Source: Mya arenaria (taxonomy: Eukaryota; Mollusca; Bivalvia; Myida; Myidae). Taken from it: 64,000 nt of DNA. Where the stretch lies: the NCBI RefSeq assembly GCF_026914265.1, contig NC_069132.1, positions 35,644,932 through 35,708,931 on the forward strand, read 5' to 3'. The notes under the pieces are model-generated. The model did no database searches and was not told where the DNA came from. It saw only the letters and a program-made list of their open reading frames with translations. The translations under genes and the position numbers were made by a program. This document shows positions 22,430 to 33,789 of the stretch, one piece after another. Numbering within the stretch: the stretch's first letter is position 1; each line of letters opens with the position of its first letter.

Positions 22430-25400
22430 GCAATTTTGAAACAGTTGCTGATAGACTGCTCATTTTCAGAGCAAACAATACTATAGTTCTTCTTAAAAGC
22501 TTTATTTTAACATAAAATATCGTTTGTGTAAAAACAGTCGAATTGAAATTGCAAAATAAGGAATTTACAGGGTGGGCCAATAATTGGTACGAGCGAAGTG
22601 GTCACTATCCAGTAATGAAATAATTTACATTGACAGAAATAGGAATGAAAGTACTTTTCTGAAACTAATTCACAGATAAACTGAAACAGGTCTATGGTAT
22701 TACATATCATATCAAATTATTTACTTGGATTGTTAAATGTCCCTAAAACTAATTATAAATCCGTTGAGTGTTGTATTGCCTTTACAATATTGTTTATTCA
22801 AAAGTGTAAATAATTTCCCTTTGCTTTGTGTTGCTTCCAAATAAACAGGAAGATAAAAAACACTATACAGATCTGAAAGAATGGTGAGACCCTTATGAAA
22901 CAGGAACAGTTTCACTTAAGAATTTACCAAATTGTTCGCATCGCTGACAAATCTTAGAGGTCGAAATATTTTCGGTTGTAAACCACACACTTTTACCTCC
23001 ATTTATCAAAAAGATCAAAACTAAACATGTAAATAATATAAGTTTAGAACGTGTTCACTGTCATCTTCCTGTATCATGTCTTTCTTTCAACATACGTATT
23101 TTTTTTTTAATTTAAAGTGACACTCTTATTCAAAATCATTACATACACATGTATAACAAACATAAATTTTCTACAAACTAAATAATGCAATTATAGAAAA
23201 TATTAATTACTGATAAGAAGTTGTAACCGTGTACTTAATAGTCGAAAACGAAAAGAAATATTGGTGAGTGCTAAAATATTTACTGTGGTCTACTATCGTC
23301 TCATTGGGTATGAATAACGTGTTTCGGCGTTTTTCCTTCATATTAAACTCGGTATCCTTCATAAGAACCATTGTTTTCGACATTTATTCACCCTTTTTGG
23401 TATATTAAAACAATATTGTATTAATTGTGATAAATCTTGCATGGGAGAAAGAGATAATATTTTGATAGTTATATCAATTTTCGATAAGGTCCACATTGTC
23501 GGCGACAGTTGACTTATTGTGTGCTCGAAAATTTCTGAATATTTTTTCTATAACATTTCAGACGAACGTAAAAAAGTATTCTCATTGATCATGTGTAAAA
23601 TAAGACCGTCGGTACGTCTGCCAAGTCGTTCCAGATTTTGAAAAGTTGTCCTATATTATAATGCTATTATTAAGGGGAATTTTATATTGGCCGAGTTATT
23701 TGTACGAGGTAAGCAGTATTGGACTGAACCCGAAGGGCCAGAAGGCACACAGTTTTTGAACAGTCGGTAAAATGAAAAACAAAATGGCTGCCGAATTTAA
23801 TAATTTACAGCATTCTCATATACGGGCGAGTTTCGACAGCTAATGAAAATGGTCCAATCCCCTAATCCCGTATTTCGCGACCAATCAAAACGGCAGAAAC
23901 TCGTATTAGCCGACTTTGTTCCGTATTGAGTGAGTTTTGGCATATATTATAAGTTCTATATTGGTATAAGTTCAATGATTGATCCAGAACTGTGTCAAAT
24001 ACGTAATAGTTATGTAATAAAATATGTTACGTCTTATAAGTGGTAAAAACAACGAGGAAGACCTTATTGTTTTAAAAATGTACTATCTATGAGTCAGCTG
24101 TTCTTTGTTTTGCAGGACTCGACTCTTAAATCTGAGGGATGCAGCTGACCGCGTGGCATGACGTTTGGCTTTACTTGTATGTTATGCCATGGTGCATATG
24201 CTTACTTTATCAATTGTCATAAAGACAAATTGGATAGTTTTGTTTTACTAAACTTGACCAAGAATATTAGTTCACGAGCATTATACTGAGACATGGAGGT
24301 TTAACGGCTTTTCGTAAAACATGTAGGTCTTTTACACCAGCACTTGTTTCTATGCCAATGAAACTGACTGGAATTGGTAATTGCTAACGAATCTACTTGG
24401 TAGTTTCACCTATTCGCTATACATGCATGTATACATGTCTTATTAGAATATAGCCTCATTGTCGGATATATTTATTATTGATAATAACACAAATAACAGT
24501 ATTCATATTTCATTTTTCTGTAATTGTTACAAATTACTATGTACAAAACACCATTTTTGAAGAAAATTAAATCAATAACATTTAACCAGTTTCTCATTAG
24601 ATGACCTACATAAAACAACAAGAGCCGTCGTAAGACAGCGCGCTCGACTACGCCGCTTTGACTTAGAAGTGAATACAATAACGATGTAATATGTACCTGT
24701 CAAAAGCAATAAAACAATCAAATTGAAAAGTGAACAAGAATCGCAATGTGACAAAACCAGGTGTTAAATGATTGGCAGAAGAGATTCAGTTTCAACTATT
24801 TCTTCTATTTTTGCAGCAGTGACCTTGATCCTAATGGCCACAAACACAATCCCATGGAAGACCTCCATAAACTCTTCTTATATATCATGTTTGGTCACAG
24901 TATATCAACCATGGTGGCTTTGACGCTGCCCGAACACCAGCACGCCCAAACATCAAATAACTTGTTTTCCCTTTATGAAAATGTGGTGAGGAATATCAAA
25001 ATGTGCCTTTCAAAGGAAATAAAAAAAAATTAAAAAAAATGTTTACCCTTTATGAAAATGCGGTTAGGAATATTGAAATGTGCCTTTCAAAAGAAATTAA
25101 AAGAAAAAGAAACATTCAAGGGCAATTATTTGTATTTATGGCTAAAATGGAGTTATGTTCCTTGTTGTAAGATGGTTGTCAATAATTCTGAATAGTATTA
25201 AGTGCATTGAATGAAGGATATAGAAGTTGTTTTTTAATTAAAATCCCAACTTTCCCTAAACTTTAACCTGACCTTAAACTTTAACCTTAGTTAATCATGG
25301 GCCATAACTTGTATTAAGGATAATATGGAGTTATGTAACCTCATTGGGTGATGGTCCTGAACAATTGTGTGAAGTATTAAGTCAATTGAATGAAGGGTAT

Positions 25401-26626
25401 TGGACTTATAAGTGAAAATCCAAACTTGCGCTAAAACTTTAACCAGACGCCGACGCCGACGCTGGGGCGAGTAGTATAGCCCACCTATTCTTCGAGTAGT
25501 CGAGCTAAAAATATGCATTCTCTTGAAATTCAAATGACTTGAACTTTGAAGACGTCTTTACGCTTCCATAACTTACATACGCCTAACAAAATGTTGATCG
25601 ATTTTCGTGGTGGGTTTGAGAATACATCAAGGACAAGGAAAACAAATGTAATCGAAAGAAAAAATTCTATGTTAAATTTTGTGATAAAAGTGAAGCATTT
25701 GCAAACATATGAATGAATATAAATGAATATAAAGTAAATGTGTAAGCATGGGCCAGTTGTTCATATAACAATTATAGATAATAACTATCTGTGACATTAC
25801 TTGTAACTCGTAATCGCTATTTCAGGAAATGCTTTTCACCAGTATAATTTAAATACATAATCTTGAATTGACTCTATCTTTGACACGACATAAATCAAAT
25901 CGTGAAATTAGTTAGAGATTGACTCTGTGATATAATACATGAAAACGTTCTTAATATATAAACACCGCAACACTAAGAGACCATACTCACCGCTAATGAC
26001 CAAACGTTTAAGGCCATTTCCCACTAATTCACTGACTGACACTACAACGGAATTCGCATTGGAACAATTTGAACACATAACAAAAATGTTATGGCTCAAA
26101 TGAGTGCTCGCCATTTAAAAGCCCTAATACTTCAAAAAGAATAGATAATGTCACATGGTCCATTTTGGAAACAATTCAACAATGAAAAAATAATCATGCA
26201 TATATAAATTAGATATTCACGTATAAAAGTTACATTGCTAATTAATGTTCACCATTAGGATACAAAACAGAGCCTTGCATAATATCGGTAGTTTGTTAAA
26301 ATGAGAGTACAACAAAGACGCATGCAATGAAAGAAATGTTCGTAAAACAAAATAAAATAAGATCTACATGTATTCCTATTACCCGAAAGCATAACGTGTC
26401 TCCAGAAATATGCCGGTTACGTTATTTTTACTTTGACCACAGAGAAGGACTCCGACTGTGTCTTCAAGGAATTGTTTTATTGTCTGCAAGTATAATATAA
26501 ACGAGACGAAACATTTTCACTGGTTCTAAGAAGTCTAAAAGTACATTATTTTGTAGTTTTCTGTCTTCTATATGTTGTGCTTTGGGAAAACGTTTTAACT
26601 ATGTGGCGTTTAAACTGAATGAAAAA
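22430..26626. repeat. Segmental duplication block B (partner 15480-20401)
   Basis: Second copy of the type-II FReD downstream flank. It ends inside FReD copy 5, where similarity to copy 4 continues through the 3' half of the coding region and then gives way to copy-1-like sequence. Relative to block A it lacks about 250 bases around 24330 and has fewer core units at 25.2-25.4 kb. Confidence 0.88.
24617..25512. mobile_element. Composite repeat with central tandem array, copy B
   Basis: Same left end (CAAGAGCCGTCGTAAGAC) and right end (GACGCC run, then AGTCGAGCTAAAA) as 17880-19280, but only about two core units remain. Confidence 0.6.
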
Positions 26627-27391
26627 TTAAATTTTACGCCTTATTTTCATATCGGCTTTCGCAAGAGAGACGCGATGCCCAAGCCAATGATACCAGTTTA
26701 TGCCTTGACCAAATTCCGTATTTCCAAAATCTCCGTTCAGATTAGCTTCATGACAATCGTTGTACCACCATCCACCTTTATATGACTGAGCACAGTTTCC
26801 GCTTCTATTATCGTTATCTCGATCCTTTGTAGAAAACTTCGCCCCGTTATGGGTAGGCATGCTATCATTAGCATTTCCAGAGTAACCGTCGACAAACAAA
26901 GTGTACTCGCTCTGTGCATCACCCACCGAAAATACTTCGTAATTAGCGAATCGCGTGTCTCCATTTGTAGCCATCAGGTCAATTCTGAGTTCGTACCAGC
27001 CTTGCGAAGTTATGATAGAAATCTTTTGGTTTCCGAGCCAGAAGTTCTTTGCGAGGTCACCAAATCCCGTTTGATACTCATTCCACGTCTTGTAGAAGTC
27101 TGTGTCCGTGACACGGCGCTGTATCACCGTCCACCCGCCGCCGTCAATGTCCATATCGCAGCTAACATTAAACCCTTTTGGCATTGCGCGGTCGGGATAT
27201 ATTGTGAAGATACCCGACTGTTTCTGGAATTGATGCAGTTCTGTACAGTCCTTTGGCTTTACGTCAGGTGAGTGAGTTGACCCGCTCGAGTCTTGTACGT
27301 TGAACACTGCGTTATAGTTAACATCAGCACCGGCACTTGTTAACCAAAAGAACAGACCAATTGCTCGTATGAAGCTTCTTGTCCCCATCAT
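26627..27391 (-). CDS. FReD copy 5: chimeric secreted lectin lacking linker cysteine
   Basis: Intact 254-residue frame starting Met-Met-Gly before signal peptide FIRAIGLFFWLTSAGA; an in-frame ATG lies at 27424. The N-terminal part is alpha type, close to copy 1 (HQFQKQSG). From about TDTDFYKTW onward it closely tracks copy 4 (KNFWLGNQKISIITSQGW, YHWLGHRV, IRRKI), apart from copy-2-like NRSGNCAQSYKGG around the calcium loop. It is therefore a mosaic of three sister sequences. The linker cysteine present in the other intact copies is Ser here (QDSSGS). The four domain cysteines and the DRDNDN calcium loop are kept. Its upstream flank matches copy 1 and its downstream flank matches copy 4. It should fold and be secreted, but may not form the inter-chain disulfide its sisters could. 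Confidence 0.93.
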   Translation of the reverse strand: MMGTRSFIRAIGLFFWLTSAGADVNYNAVFNVQDSSGSTHSPDVKPKDCTELHQFQKQSGIFTIYPDRAMPKGFNVSCDMDIDGGGWTVIQRRVTDTDFYKTWNEYQTGFGDLAKNFWLGNQKISIITSQGWYELRIDLMATNGDTRFANYEVFSVGDAQSEYTLFVDGYSGNANDSMPTHNGAKFSTKDRDNDNRSGNCAQSYKGGWWYNDCHEANLNGDFGNTEFGQGINWYHWLGHRVSLAKADMKIRRKI

Positions 27392-29345
27392 GTCTCCAGA
27401 CAGAATGTTCAAAATTGTAAACACTCGTCTGTTAAATAGTTTTCAAATAATAGGATCACACAATAGAGACTCAATTTTGCTATCGTTTGAATGATAAAAT
27501 CTAGCTGCCTCATCAGCATGTTTCAACGACCAGGAAAATATTATGAAGATTAAAGATAATTGATGGTTTTGCATGGACGAATTAATCTTTTCATCACTGT
27601 ACCATTTCTCTAAAAGTAGGACTCAGAGTAAACATAGGCAACAGTTCATTCAATCTTAAAGAAGACAATTTTGTCCGATCGAATATAAAACTATTGTACC
27701 ATTAAAATATTCTTGAATGCCGTAGCAAGGTGTACCTCAAAGCGCCAGATTTGAACTGCTTCTTAAATAACCTGAAATGGGCAGAACTAAAATGAATGGC
27801 GAAATATGCAAATATAAAAACAAGCATTTGCTTCTTTCTTTAAATTAGTACTGTTGATCTAATAATATAAAAAGAAACATTTGCTTTTATTTATTGCTGA
27901 CAACCAATTCCCTTTTGAACGAGCATTATTGTTATATTGTTTCTAGCGTGAAAACAATGGCGATTTCTCTGTATGGCGGGTTTGCCGCGAGACTGGCGAA
28001 GACTGGTATCAGCTTCTTAAACAGGATAAAATGACAATATACTATTAAGAAGCAGCAAAACAAACATTCGCTTTGCTTTGTACAGTATAATAACAATATA
28101 ATCAGGAAGACAAACAACCACCTGAAAAATCTTAAATAAATGTTGCGTTAATAATATACCAAACTTCGAGTTCAAACAAGTATGGCGATTCAAGAGGGTA
28201 TAACTAGTTTTATAAAGGAAGTCGGAACAGTTTCGCATAACTTCAAGTGGTTCTTTTTGTTAGAAATGTAGATTTTCACGTCTGATAATAATTTATTGTA
28301 ATCAATGCTTTATTTTCCTTTTTTCAAGCAAATCGATTCATGTTCCTAACAAAGATGGGATCACTGCATAGTCCGTTTGAATATTTATAATTTAGTCGAA
28401 TTTGTTTCAATAATATTTCTATATAAAGTATAAATTCGCACTTGAAAAGATGTCTTTCGGACGTACAAATTACAGCAGTATTGGTCAAATTGAAACATGT
28501 AAATTGACATTTGATCTTTAATGAAAAATGCAAGATTTTCAACGGCTCCAAGCATCGGCTTCGAAATGTTTTGAAAGGGTTTTACATGCAGCAAAAATAA
28601 TATGAGTTTAATATATTTTAGGATTTACTTACACAATATCCAGAAGGTCATGGCCTATGTGGACATAAACATAACAGTGTTTCAGATGATTCAAAGCATA
28701 TTATATTACAAAACATACACGCATTCAGTTTGCCCATTAATGACTACCCTATTTATACGCTCACGTTTGATCTTATTTTGTCATTTAGTGCATTCGCCAC
28801 CAGTCGTGTTTCATATAACCAACACGATTTTGAATCCAAAATTGGATCTGGTCACCAGACATCAAAACTTAACATCATAGTAAATTGAGCTACCAGAACT
28901 AGGTATTTGTCAGTCGGATCCTTTAAATACTATGAACAATATACAGAATAGTTTTGTATACATGTGATTATGTCGGAGCGTCCGGAAACCAGACAAAAAT
29001 ATTTCAAGAACATTTATTTTGTTGAAAACGTCTAAAACTTCTAAAATACTGCAAGAACGCGCCAGTTAAGATTTAGATTTAAACACAGAAGACACTATAG
29101 AAACGAACGCGGTAGCCAAAATCCTATCTATGAGTTTGGTAACTAGACTCAACGAGGGGCACACAACGTCATAAGACAACAGACACATCTTGCATAAGTA
29201 TTAAACTAACGTTATCAATACATGAAGAAAATCCCGGATATATCATAAAATCATTAAGGCGTCAACTGAAAAATGTTTGATATTTGCCTATTTGTCACCT
29301 GGGGCCAATTTGACAAAAGAGTGAAATCTGATTGATTGTAAGTAA
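27392..29345. other. 5' flank of FReD copy 5, no gene
   Basis: Homologous to 1858-3250 (copy 1) and, over a longer span, to 12365-14000 (copy 3). No convincing exon. Frames at 28017-28238, 28324-28551 and 28602-28880 are not conserved as protein between the duplicates. Confidence 0.6.
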
Positions 29346-29656
29346 TGCACCAGTCAATTGTAACCACGGCCCCCAGGTCCGAGGAATAGCTGGGCCTTTG
29401 ACTTTCGGCCCAGCCAAGCCCGGATAAAAACCCCGCCCTGCGGGGACGAACTGCTGGTAAAATCCCCGCCGAATGCCCCACACCCCACTGACCCTATGTA
29501 AAGCCCATTCCCCGCTATTTTTGGTGCGAAGACAAAACCACCGCATTCAACAGGCACTGCGCGGCCGGCTGGTAGGTAAAATCACGGCCCATATCCTCGA
29601 CTACCCAGTGTATACCGCCGGACCTGGTGAGGGGCTGGTTACAATTGACTGGTGCA
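29346..29656. mobile_element. GC-rich inverted-repeat MITE, copy 2
   Basis: Ends TGCACCAGTCAATTGTAACC and ACAATTGACTGGTGCA form good terminal inverted repeats. The interior matches the copies at 3275 and 43944. It occupies the same place in its duplicated block as the copy at 3275, so both derive from one insertion that predates the duplication. Open frames over it are artefacts. Confidence 0.85.
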
Positions 29657-32001
29657 TAACGAAGTCAGAGATAAAAACGCACATTATTACTATGAAATCC
29701 CTATCAGGCTGCATTGACCTCTAAGTGGGAGATCTTTGAGGTGAGAAAACGAACTCTTATGTTTGGCACACCCTATGTTACTGTACAATTCTTTGAAGTT
29801 TGGTCGAAATCTAATTTAAAGTGTAAGTTATAGCTAAGACAAAATATATCACTATGAAATTCAAAACAGGCCCTATTCCTAATAGGCTTTGTTGACCTGT
29901 AAGTGTTACCTTGACATTTGAGACGAGAGCAAGAATGATACGCGAGGCCCACCGTCCGTCGCTGTACTACAACTGTGCGATCTGTTAACCAAATCCGTTT
30001 GAAATGTAGCTTGTTGTAACCAGGGGCAGATCTAGTAATTGGCGTTAGAAAGGGCGTAACGATGGAGCGCAACTTTTTGACATGTGCCCTCCCTCAGAAC
30101 CGAAAAATATGGCATACACTATTTGCATGAGGTTTTGGGGTTACTCACTCAGTTTGTAGTAGGCAATGGTGCTTTATGAGCGTATTTTGTTCCTTTTTCC
30201 CATATTGACATACAAATTAAACTTGGACGGTTTTAGAGGGAGTGCGCTCCGCATAAGCCCCCTTCTAAATCCAGTAGTGGCAGCCGAGACGAGAATTAAT
30301 ACCATTACAAAGAAATTCCTGTAGTGCTCCTCGACGTCTAAATGTTACCTTCAGCTCTGAGAGGAGAGCCCAAATGTTCCGTACACCATCTCATGCTGAT
30401 GAACAAGTGAAGATTTAACGGACGGACAGACGGACGGACGGACGGACTAACAGATGCACAGTGCGAGTATTATATGCCTCCGTTCCTTTTGCACAAAAAA
30501 AGCCGTTTAGTTGTATAAATTTAGACAAACCGATATTGACCATTCTCTATTACGATTTTTAATGCATAACCATAGATGATTAAACATTTCCGATATTATC
30601 TAGTGACTCAAACAATTAATAAGTCGAGGTGACTTGTAAAATAGCCCCCACCTAAGTTCTTTGAGTTCGAACCCCAGTAAGGGCATCTTCTTTTGGCTTC
30701 TAGAAAATGACATCAATACTGGTGGTATCTTGCCAATGAGCGATCTACATATATATAATAGTTTAAAGCTGTCTTCACAATGTAATTTACATAAATGGAT
30801 ATAACTTAGCTAGGCTGCACAACTCTTGATTGACGTTATTGTTTTTGTATTTTTTGCTGACATGAATTTACAAGTCATGAATGTTAATAAAGAGTAAGTA
30901 GTCTCATGGTAGATTATAGGCATATTCTATTCTTTCAGTTAATACAAAGTGTAAACAAAACCTATCATATGATCTAAAGTATGCGTTAGTAGTTTTCTTA
31001 CTGATTGGTCATTGTAATCCAGAGTGTTGTCTTTAAAAGGGAATCGTTCACGATTTATCAGGCATGGAAAACAATTATTTCGTGTGATATTTGAAAAAAT
31101 ATGCTTGTAACAATGATAAAACAAAATCATAAGTTTATTGTTGACATTACGTGTTTATTGAAAAATGTTGCACAAAACGCTCTATTTTGCTGCAAAAGTG
31201 TTTTAACAAAATTTAAAAATGTTGAACGAATTCCTTTAAGGTCTTGTCTTACAACGAAACAAAAACACTTGTTAAATTAATACCTTGTCTTCTGTGTTTA
31301 ATGCTTTGGGAAATAGCTTTGCAACCGTGTGCGTTTAAGATGCGTCAATATTAAATAGTACACATAATTTTCACATCAACCCAAACAAAAGAGATAAAAA
31401 TCCATAGTCAATATTCCAAGTTTATGCCTTGACCATGTTCCGTATCGCATTAAATCCCCGTTCAAAGTAGCGTCATGGCAAAAACATTATGTGGTCTTTA
31501 CATTCTAGTCGACAGCTTAGATATTATAACACTCAAGTCGAAGAAAATCATTCGGATATAAAACAGAGAACCGTACAAAATGTCAGTTGTTCTCTAAGAT
31601 GAAAATATATAATAGGCAAATGAAAGGTTACAATACCTATGTGAAAAACTACAGAAACAAGCTCAGACGCCAAAGGTTTAGACATAATCCCCGTTTAATG
31701 GCACAAGGTAAACGCCAAAGACATAGAACCCAAAAACAAAAAATTCACAAACAAGAAAAGAGATAAAATCTATATCCAACTACTCGAAAGCTTTTTTCAG
31801 GTATATTTCGGAAATGATATATTAACTGTGACACTGGAGTAAGATTAATTGTTTAACATGTATGCTCATGATAGAAAAAAACAAAACACTTCTCACTGAT
31901 TCTCCGCATTCTTGAGGTAATTTAATCAGAATTTATATGTCTTCTGCGTGTAATGTAGTGGGAAAATGTTGTAATCTTGTGGCGTTTAAACTGTGTCAAT
32001 A
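29657..32001. other. Duplicated intergenic block between FReD 5 and 6
   Basis: Matches 3572-5935. It includes a longer GGAC simple repeat (about 30419-30446), a SINE piece with a good B box (GAGTTCGAACCCC, about 30612-30745) and the shared 3' flank from about 30920. No gene seen. Confidence 0.65.
30612..30745 (+). repeat. tRNA-derived SINE fragment
   Basis: Better-preserved partner of 4513-4640, with B box GAGTTCGAACCCC. No intact tRNA fold. Confidence 0.45.
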
Positions 32002-32756
32002 TTAAATTTGACGCCTTATTTTCATATCGGCTTTCAAAAGAGAAACTTTATTCCCGAGCCAATGTTACCAGTTAATGCCTTGACCAAATTCCGTGTCTCC
32101 AAAGTTTCCGTTAAGATTAGAATCATGACAACCGTTGTACCACTTGGCACCTTTGTACGACTCAGCACAATTAGCGGTATTATTATCGTTATCTCGATCC
32201 TTTGTAGAAAACTTCATTCCATTGTGGTGAGCCATACCATCATTAGCATTTCCAGAGTTACCGTCGACAAACAAAGTGTACTCGCTTTGTGCATCATCCA
32301 CCGAAAATACTTCGTAATTGGCGTAGCGCATGCTTCCATTTGTAGCCATCAGGTCAATTCTGAGTTCGTACCAGCCCTGCGAAGTGATCATAGAAATATT
32401 TTGGTTTCCGAGCCAGAAGTTGTAAGCTAGATCACCAAAACCCGTTGGATACTCGCTCCACGTCTTGTAGAAGTCTTTGTCCGAGACACGGCTCTGGATC
32501 ACCGTCCACCCGCCACCGTCAACGTCCATATCGCAGCTAACGTTAAACCTTTTGGCATTGCGCGGTCGGGTTATATTGTGTAGATACCCGACTGACTCTT
32601 GGCGTCTTGCAGTTCTGTGCAGTCTTTCGGTTTAATATCAGTTAACTCACAGCAGTCTTGCACATTAAGCACCGGGTTATAATTGATAACAGCACCGACG
32701 TATGTGGCCCAAAAGAACAGACACGTTGCTTTTACAAATGCTCCTGACCCCATCAT
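32002..32756 (-). pseudogene. FReD copy 6: young pseudogene
   Basis: Whole-length beta/type-I FReD from Met-Met-Gly (32756) and signal peptide to the family end MKIRRQI (32002). It is broken by a TAA where copy 2 has the Tyr of TIYPD, a one-base deletion a few codons later (AAACCTTTT against AAACCCTTTT), and a TAA replacing the Glu of INWEHWLG. Other changes include DCCE in the linker (two adjacent cysteines), QSRVS for QRRVS, and KGAKW for KGAWW in the ligand region. The calcium loop DRDNDNNTANC is intact. So few lesions over an otherwise readable domain imply recent loss. Confidence 0.93.
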
Positions 32757-33780
32757 GGGTTCACACAGTGTACAAACTTTTAAGAACTTGTTTGTAAAAT
32801 AGCTTTTAAAACAATAAGAATTGTCCACTTTCTGTTTTAATTGGTAAAATAATGATGAGTTAAGAAAAACAAAACAATATGTACGATCAGAAAATATTAT
32901 GATCAATTTTTCCTAGTTGATGCTTTCGAGAACTATTCACAATATGACGGGTGTTTTTCAATGGCTTTTATACCAGCGTAAACAGGTTTTACAAGTGCAA
33001 AAAGGTAATCTACTCAAGTGCTTTGGAGATTTTTTGTCGAGTACATTCAAGTTTTGTGATAATAATTTAAAGATACACAAGTGCCGTTTACACACATACG
33101 TTCAAGAAGTAATTAGAGTGATCTAGAAACGTTACTGGTACATGTATACTTGTACATATAGAGTACATGTTAACTGTGTTTGAACACTTCATCATTCTGG
33201 TATGTGCACTTCGTACAACGTTAAACCGTAAAGTCACATCTAGGCTACTGGTAATGTTCTGATCTTCGTAACATTGATATGAGGTTTGAGAAAGGTGAAC
33301 GGTAATGACATTTACAAAATTACGAGGAAAACGACATATTTGAACAAAAGATGTCGCAAACAAAGGTGTATGTCAAATTGCAATCTTTACTTGTATGGGT
33401 ACTCTCAACCTCTCTATTCATTTCATGTCACAGATGACAGGTGATCATCTTAAGGGCTGTGATTATACGTGATCGAGTGTTCATGGACAACAACTACAAT
33501 GACCATTATTTGGTATAACGAAAAACAATGATAATTATTTGGTATAACGAAAAACAATGACAAGTATTTGGTATAACGAAAAACAATGACTTTTATTTGG
33601 TATAACGAAGACCAATGACAATTACTTGGTATAACGACAATGCTTATATTGTTTGATCTACAAGTGTGACATAAAAGAAACGCAACATTTTGCATTGGTT
33701 TATGGCATTAATTTGCATTAAGTTGGTTCTGTCTTTTGCCTGTAATGTAGCGGGAGAAAATGTAACCGAGGGGCGTTTTA
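32757..33780. other. 5' flank of FReD copy 6
   Basis: First ~650 bases match the upstream flank of FReD copy 2 (6692-7300). It holds a 29-bp tandem array near 33.5 kb. No gene seen. Confidence 0.6.
33498..33642. repeat. 29-bp tandem repeat, about five units
   Basis: Units of AATGACAATTATTTGGTATA followed by ACGAAAAAC recur five times with small differences, the last less regular. The spacing between TTGGTATAACGA motifs is 29-30 bases. Confidence 0.85.
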
Positions 33781-33789
33781 ACTGCCTGA

